A stretch of DNA of 10,553 nt from JBBRGG01 sp038240875. Lineage in GTDB: Bacteria > Planctomycetota > Phycisphaerae > Phycisphaerales > UBA1924. The position numbers were made by a program, and so were the translations under genes. Of the stretch, positions 6,977-10,553 are shown in pieces; within the stretch, counting starts at the first letter, position 1, and every line of letters begins with the position of its first letter. The stretch lies in NCBI GenBank assembly GCA_038240875.1, contig JBBRGG010000127.1, forward strand, positions 1 through 10,553, given 5' to 3'. The notes beneath the pieces are model-generated. The model ran no database searches. It saw nothing but the letters and a program-made list of their open reading frames with translations, and was not told the origin of the DNA.

Positions 6977-7003
6977 GTTGGGGGACGGCTCTTCCGACCC
7001 AAC
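6977..7003 (+). terminator. Candidate hairpin terminator after the proS-GNAT operon
   Basis: GTTGGG (6977-6982) pairs with CCCAAC (6998-7003), with an inner CGG/CCG stem and a small asymmetric internal loop. It begins 25 nt after the GNAT stop. No T tract follows, so if it terminates transcription it is not a classical intrinsic terminator. Confidence 0.3.
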
Positions 7004-7312
7004 GAGCAACGCCGTGCCATCGAAGTCAGCTTCGGATTTCGATGAATACAAATCAGAGATCCAGTGAAGACGGAACAGGGTGCACCTCTCATACGCGCCG
7101 GATCAGGATTTGGAGAGCAGGTCAGCAACTCAAACCGAATAAAATCAATTCACCGTGCCCATGGGTTTTGCTCGCCGTCGCTGATAACGGCACTCTGATA
7201 GCGCGGACGCTGATCATGAGCGCAAGGCTTGATCACGGGTCTAATACCAAGGCCTGATCGCACAGCATGATCCCTCTCACCATCCTATTACATCATCCCC
7301 GTAAACCAACAT

Positions 7313-7334
7313 GGCCCGACCATATGCCCGGGCC
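7313..7334 (-). terminator. Candidate hairpin downstream of the PrpD-like gene
   Basis: GGCCCG (7313-7318) and CGGGCC (7329-7334) form a 6-bp all-GC stem with a 10-nt loop, 48 nt beyond the stop of the minus-strand gene. No clean T run follows on the minus strand, so termination is only suggested. Confidence 0.3.
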
Positions 7335-7382
7335 GCGTTTCATTTATTGGCGTGCACGCAAAGGCCCTGCACTACCGCGCAC

Positions 7383-9026
7383 TTACTCAAACGTCCCTTG
7401 CACATGCAACGGGAAATCGAGCAGCGTCGCCACATCCTTGGCTGATTTCTTCTCCAAATCGCTCAGCCTGGGACCGAGCGTCTTGGCATCGCCCGTGAGC
7501 TTCGCCAGCATTTCAAACTTGTGCGTGTGGTTGTATTTGAGCACGACCTTGTCGGGTCCCATTTCGTTACGCGCGTGGCCGCCGGGGTACATCACAAGGC
7601 CCGAATCAAACGACCCGCCCTCATCATCATGAACAACGATCAAAGTCGGGATGCCGTCGGGATACTTAGCGTCGTACTCAGCCCCGCCATGCTCAAATGC
7701 CATCTTGTTCATGAGGTTGCGCGTGAGCGGATCGTGCAGCGCCTTCTTTACAAAGTCGTGGGGGAGGAGCATGAGTTCTTTCCAACCCAGCGTGATGCCT
7801 GGCTTGGCCGCGTTCAATTCCAAAGCCTTGCGCAGCATCGTGCACACAAGGTACAACATGGAGTGGTCGGCACTCTGTCGCGTCTTTGGATCGCGCTTCG
7901 CAGGGTCGCCGATGATTCCAAACGCGGGCTCGTACGCACGCACGACCATCTTCGAGATGCAATCGCCAGATTGATCGCTCAGCAAGTTCGGGTTCTTGCG
8001 GATAATGTTGATGAGGCCTTGCAGCGCGCCCGCGGATTGATGCTCGTACAGCCCAAGCTTGAAGTGCATGCCCATCACCGCGAAGTCATCTCCCTCGCGG
8101 GCGAGAAACAAATCAAATGGCGAAGCGTCGGCCTTTGACGTATTGGCTTGCGTCGCGCCGACCTTCTGGAACATCTGCCCAGGGCCTTCAAAGATGCGGA
8201 AAATTGCTTCAGGATTGCGGAAGATATCGCGTGGCCCCATGAACCCCGCCATACTGCGCTTGACGCTCACAATCGCGGCTTCGGTCGTGATCGCGGCGCT
8301 CGCGCCCTTGCTATCACTAAGCTGCTTGCCGGCGCGAATAGCCCGAAACGGAATATGGTGCGCGACGAGCATGCCGATGGCTGACTCAATCTGCTCGGCA
8401 GTCGCGCCCATCATCGCACCAAACGTCGCCGCAGAACCGATGCCGCCGTGCACAACATGGTCGATCTTGTACGACTTGAGCGAGAAAACCTCCGCCAGCC
8501 GCCCGCGAATCTCATCAAGCAGGATCATCCCCTTGAGCGCGAACGCGCCATCTTTGCCACGCAGTTGAGCCGCAGCAAGCGCGACCGGGTAAAAGTCATT
8601 ATGGCCGAATTCGCCAGCAGTGTGCCCGCGCGACGGGTTATAGCCGAAGTTGGTGCCGTTGCTGTCCCACTCACGAACTGCGGCGGAATTCGCCACGATT
8701 GCCTTTTCAACCTGTGTATCAAAGTTGCTGCCAAAGGTGGGGACGCCTGCGCGAACGGTGGTCCCCTTCTTTGCCCACGCCGCGGCTTCGCCTGCGACGC
8801 GATACTGCAATGCTTCTTCACGCAGCAGCACCGGCGCGTTGGTGCCCATCGCAATCGCCGACAAGCCGCACAAGCACGCATCGGTATGGAAGAGGTTGGT
8901 CTTCTCCATGACCGAAGCGGCGGGATTGCCCGTGTTTGGGCCATCGCTCATGAAGTCAATCGCGTACTGCGCGATGCCGAGGCCTTGGTTGGTGTCGCGT
9001 GCAAGTTGAACAAACTGAGTGCCCAT
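7383..9026 (-). CDS. MmgE/PrpD-family dehydratase (2-methylcitrate dehydratase-like)
   Basis: A 547-residue soluble protein of the MmgE/PrpD fold. The family includes 2-methylcitrate dehydratase (propionate catabolism, 2-methylcitrate to 2-methyl-cis-aconitate) and cis-aconitate decarboxylase. Recognisable blocks are GNPAASVMEK early, LLDEIRGRLAE near 170-179, DHVVHGGIGSAATFGAMMGATAEQI at 189-212, FRAIRAGKQLSDSKGASAA at 227-245, FKLGLYEHQSAGALQGL at 322-338, and DPKTRQSADHSMLYLVCTML at 379-398, the family's P.tR.tADHS..Y motif. ATG 9026 is chosen because AGGAG precedes it by 5 nt. The frame stays open 50 residues further upstream to 9176 but without ribosome site or family similarity. E. coli PrpD is 483 residues, so this is somewhat long. 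No prpB, prpC or acnD lies in the window, so the substrate is open and I give no gene symbol. Confidence 0.87.
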   Translation of the reverse strand: MGTQFVQLARDTNQGLGIAQYAIDFMSDGPNTGNPAASVMEKTNLFHTDACLCGLSAIAMGTNAPVLLREEALQYRVAGEAAAWAKKGTTVRAGVPTFGSNFDTQVEKAIVANSAAVREWDSNGTNFGYNPSRGHTAGEFGHNDFYPVALAAAQLRGKDGAFALKGMILLDEIRGRLAEVFSLKSYKIDHVVHGGIGSAATFGAMMGATAEQIESAIGMLVAHHIPFRAIRAGKQLSDSKGASAAITTEAAIVSVKRSMAGFMGPRDIFRNPEAIFRIFEGPGQMFQKVGATQANTSKADASPFDLFLAREGDDFAVMGMHFKLGLYEHQSAGALQGLINIIRKNPNLLSDQSGDCISKMVVRAYEPAFGIIGDPAKRDPKTRQSADHSMLYLVCTMLRKALELNAAKPGITLGWKELMLLPHDFVKKALHDPLTRNLMNKMAFEHGGAEYDAKYPDGIPTLIVVHDDEGGSFDSGLVMYPGGHARNEMGPDKVVLKYNHTHKFEMLAKLTGDAKTLGPRLSDLEKKSAKDVATLLDFPLHVQGTFE

Positions 9027-9201
9027 GACTGCTCCTGATGCTGGCAAGAAGAACGAAACACGGCGAGCTTGAACGTGCGTGGCGCGAGAGAATCGAAGTG
9101 GGGGACTCACATGAAATTGGGTACGTCCAACCCACTTGCTATCGATGAATTCAATGCAAGGCTCCAAGGATAGCACGCGACGCCCATGGCTTTCTTCCCT
9201 T

Positions 9202-9336
9202 TCAAATCCTTCTATTTAAGGCGTATTGGAGGCATCATTCGATGGCGTTCCCGCGCTTCAAATGGCCATGCCGTGCGAAGGTGATGAATACGTTCGACGC
9301 GATGAGCAGCGCGACACAGCCAAGAACTCGCATCAT
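9202..9336 (-). pseudogene. Decayed remnant of a DUF486 (DMT_6) small membrane protein
   Basis: On the minus strand an ATG at 9336 overlaps the stop of the GNAT gene (ATGA) and opens a 33-residue frame. That frame reads MMRVLGCVALL, then IASNVFITFARHGHLK, then RGNAIE and TGA (9235-9237). The segment SNVFITFARHGHLK closely matches the first helix of DUF486 proteins (SN.FMTFAWYGHLK). Reading through the stop in the same frame gives CLQYALNRRI and a second TGA at 9202-9204. This parallels the later DUF486 motif EYCLQVPANRIG, with the stop standing at the Tyr position. About 17 residues that normally lie between these motifs are absent. DUF486 proteins are about 110 residues with four helices, so this is broken. 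The rest of the gene is not visible further along. Recognition rests on remembered family motifs. Confidence 0.55.
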
Positions 9337-10019
9337 GTGTGTGTGCCTCCAGGCGTCGCACCTGTGCGCGCACGCCACTCGTCATCAAGGATCGCCCAGC
9401 GTTGATGGTCTTCCCACACGCCATTGATGCGGAGCATGGCTTTGCTCGTGCCTTCGAGCCTAAACCCAAGGCGTTCAACCATTGCAATTGATCGACCATT
9501 TCGCGGGATGATGTTCGCTTCGATGCGGTGCAGGCGAATCGTGTCAAACGCCACATCGAGCGCAAGTCCCAGTGCCTCACGCATTAAGCCTTGCCCTTGA
9601 TGCTTGTGATCGATCCAGTACCCCGCAGCCGCGTTCTGAAACGCTCCGTAGCCGATGTGATTGAGGCTTACCTGACCAATCACTGGTCCAATAGGTTCAC
9701 GCGTGCCGGTGCCTCTCTGTTGCAAAACAGCGGTTGAGGTCGCCGCGTCGTTAGCTCGCAAGAGACAGATCAAATAGCGCTGCGATTCCTGCGTGTTGCT
9801 CGTCGCGAGAAACCGCTCAAACACAGCGTTGTGATTCCCATCCGGCGAATCCTTCCCAGGCGGCGTCGGCTCCCATTGTCGCAAATGCTCCCAGCACGCC
9901 GCACGAATACCCGCATACTCCGCTTCATCCGACGCGCGCGGATGCCGAATAAGCACGCGCGTCCCAACTCGTGCAATCCCGCTGGATCGAGCCTGTGAAA
10001 GTTCACGCGACGCCATCAT
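9333..10019 (-). CDS. RimJ/RimL-type GNAT N-acetyltransferase
   Basis: A 228-residue GNAT of the ribosomal-protein N-terminal acetyltransferase type (RimJ/RimL, Acetyltransf_3). Family features: TRVLIRHPRASD near the N-terminus (20-31); VIGQVSLNHI (113-122); AAGYWIDHKHQGQGLMREAL (131-150), with the acetyl-CoA loop Q-G-Q-G-L-M; IRLHRIEANIIPRNGRSIAMVERLGFRLEG (161-190); and the ending ING.WEDHQRWAILDDEW (198-215). The substrate is unknown; family members acetylate protein N-termini or small amines. Two adjacent ATGs (10019 and 10016) are possible starts. The first lies 3 nt after the guaA stop, with GGGAG inside the guaA end acting as ribosome site, so the pair is probably translationally coupled. 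A Gln/Thr/Arg-rich insert near residues 88-110 is longer than usual. Its stop overlaps the DUF486 remnant. Confidence 0.9.
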   Translation of the reverse strand: MMASRELSQARSSGIARVGTRVLIRHPRASDEAEYAGIRAACWEHLRQWEPTPPGKDSPDGNHNAVFERFLATSNTQESQRYLICLLRANDAATSTAVLQQRGTGTREPIGPVIGQVSLNHIGYGAFQNAAAGYWIDHKHQGQGLMREALGLALDVAFDTIRLHRIEANIIPRNGRSIAMVERLGFRLEGTSKAMLRINGVWEDHQRWAILDDEWRARTGATPGGTHT

Positions 10020-10022
10020 GGC

Positions 10023-10553
10023 TTACTCCCACTCGATGGTCGCGGGTGGCTTGCTTGAAATGTCATACACCACACGGTTCACGCCACGCACCTCATTGAT
10101 CACGCGGTTGCTGATCCGCGCGAGCACGTCGTAAGGAATGCGCGACCAGTCCGCCGACATGAAGTCTTCGGTTTCAACCGCGCGAATCGCAATTGTCTGG
10201 TCATATGTCCTGCCATCGCCCATCACGCCCACGCTCTGCACCGGCAGCAGCACCGCGAAGACCTGGCTCGTCGTGCGATACAAATTCGCAGCGGTAATCT
10301 CTTCCAGCAAAATCTCGTCCGCAATCTGCACGATCTTCAACTTCTCGCGCGTCACCTCGCCCAGTACGCGAACCGCGAGCCCAGGGCCTGGGAATGGATG
10401 CCGCCAAACCATCTTCTCAGGCAACCCAAGCACTTCGCCCAAACGACGCACTTCGTCCTTGAAAAGCTCACGCAGCGGCTCAACCAATTCAAAGCCCAAA
10501 TCCTTTGGCAGCCCGCCCACATTGTGATGCAACTTGATCCCCGCGGCCTGCCC
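10023..10553 (-). CDS. guaA: GMP synthase (glutamine-hydrolysing), C-terminal part, cut by window edge
   Basis: This is the last 176 residues of GuaA, which converts XMP to GMP with glutamine and ATP in purine synthesis. The frame runs off the window edge, so the glutaminase and PP-loop domains lie outside. The C-terminal dimerisation and XMP-binding domain is near-textbook: HHNVGGLP, VEPLRELFKDEVRRLGEVLGLP, RHPFPGPGLAVRVLGEV, SVGVMGDGRTYDQTIAIRAVETEDFMSADW, and the invariant ending RVVYDISSKPPATIEWE. The stop is TAA at 10023-10025. A RimJ/RimL-type acetyltransferase begins immediately after, on the same strand. Confidence 0.98.
   Translation of the reverse strand, partial: GQAAGIKLHHNVGGLPKDLGFELVEPLRELFKDEVRRLGEVLGLPEKMVWRHPFPGPGLAVRVLGEVTREKLKIVQIADEILLEEITAANLYRTTSQVFAVLLPVQSVGVMGDGRTYDQTIAIRAVETEDFMSADWSRIPYDVLARISNRVINEVRGVNRVVYDISSKPPATIEWE

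Larger units (their letters stand above)
6953..7382. other. 430-bp intergenic gap with hairpins and repeated TGAT words, no convincing gene
   Basis: This gap lies between the convergent GNAT and PrpD-like genes. Frames here are short, lack family motifs and have no ribosome sites. Three symmetrical elements stand out: a hairpin at 6977-7003, an inverted repeat CATCGAA...TTCGATG at 7018-7044 with a nested CGAAG-tcag-CTTCG (7021-7034), and a GC-rich hairpin at 7313-7334. The word TGAT occurs six times between 7182 and 7271. I see no tRNA or rRNA signature. Confidence 0.6.

Noticed and set aside
7018..7044. Inverted repeat considered as part of a tRNA or riboswitch
   Set aside because: No T-loop, anticodon arm or CCA-like end could be assembled around it, and it does not match a riboswitch core I recognise.
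6970..7257. 95-codon plus-strand frame in the intergenic gap
   Set aside because: No ribosome site, no family motif, and a composition unlike its neighbours. The opposite-strand frame at 6868-7128 was rejected for the same reasons.
8448..9038. 196-codon plus-strand open frame
   Set aside because: Antisense shadow of the PrpD-like gene with no recognisable domain.
9027..9176. N-terminal 50-residue extension of the PrpD-like protein
   Set aside because: ATG 9026 has AGGAG at ideal spacing and begins the family-like sequence; the upstream stretch shows no similarity.
1..10553. CRISPR arrays, insertion sequences, phage or toxin-antitoxin genes
   Set aside because: No regularly spaced repeats, transposase or integrase motifs, or paired small toxin/antitoxin frames were seen on either strand.

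Overview
The window is about 10.5 kb of gene-dense bacterial chromosome. It is mostly housekeeping genes with a few accessory or decaying ones, and I see no transposase, phage gene, CRISPR array, rRNA or tRNA. The organism cannot be fixed from sequence alone. Zinc-ribbon membrane proteins, an RsmG with low-complexity tails and a degenerate QueC-like protein make me lean, with low confidence, towards Planctomycetota (Phycisphaerae-like).

Layout. Plus strand 1-2081: the 3' part of a SEDS peptidoglycan polymerase (rodA), then rsmG, a 16S rRNA methyltransferase carrying unusual N- and C-terminal extensions. Minus strand 2186-3422: two small membrane proteins, each with a zinc ribbon; the upstream one also has a bacterial PH (bPH_2) domain. 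A 228-bp divergent spacer follows. Plus strand 3651-6952: a QueC-like PP-loop protein that has lost its ATP-binding loop and zinc cysteines, then proS (prolyl-tRNA synthetase with an INS editing domain), then a GNAT acetyltransferase directly behind proS. From 6953 to 7382 is a 430-bp gap with hairpins and a cluster of TGAT words but no convincing gene. Minus strand 7383-10553, listed in the direction of transcription: the 3' end of guaA (GMP synthase), a RimJ/RimL-type GNAT starting 3 nt after the guaA stop, a short decayed DUF486 (DMT_6) remnant overlapping the GNAT stop, and a MmgE/PrpD-family dehydratase with its own Shine-Dalgarno.

How genes relate. proS-GNAT and guaA-GNAT look like two separate short operons in which an acetyltransferase follows a housekeeping enzyme. 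The PrpD homologue has no other methylcitrate-cycle gene beside it here. The most unusual items are the QueC-shaped likely pseudoenzyme, the DUF486 remnant found in a reading frame too short for normal gene calling, and the in-frame 15-nt repeats in the RsmG N-terminal extension. I found no clear sign of a new multi-gene system.
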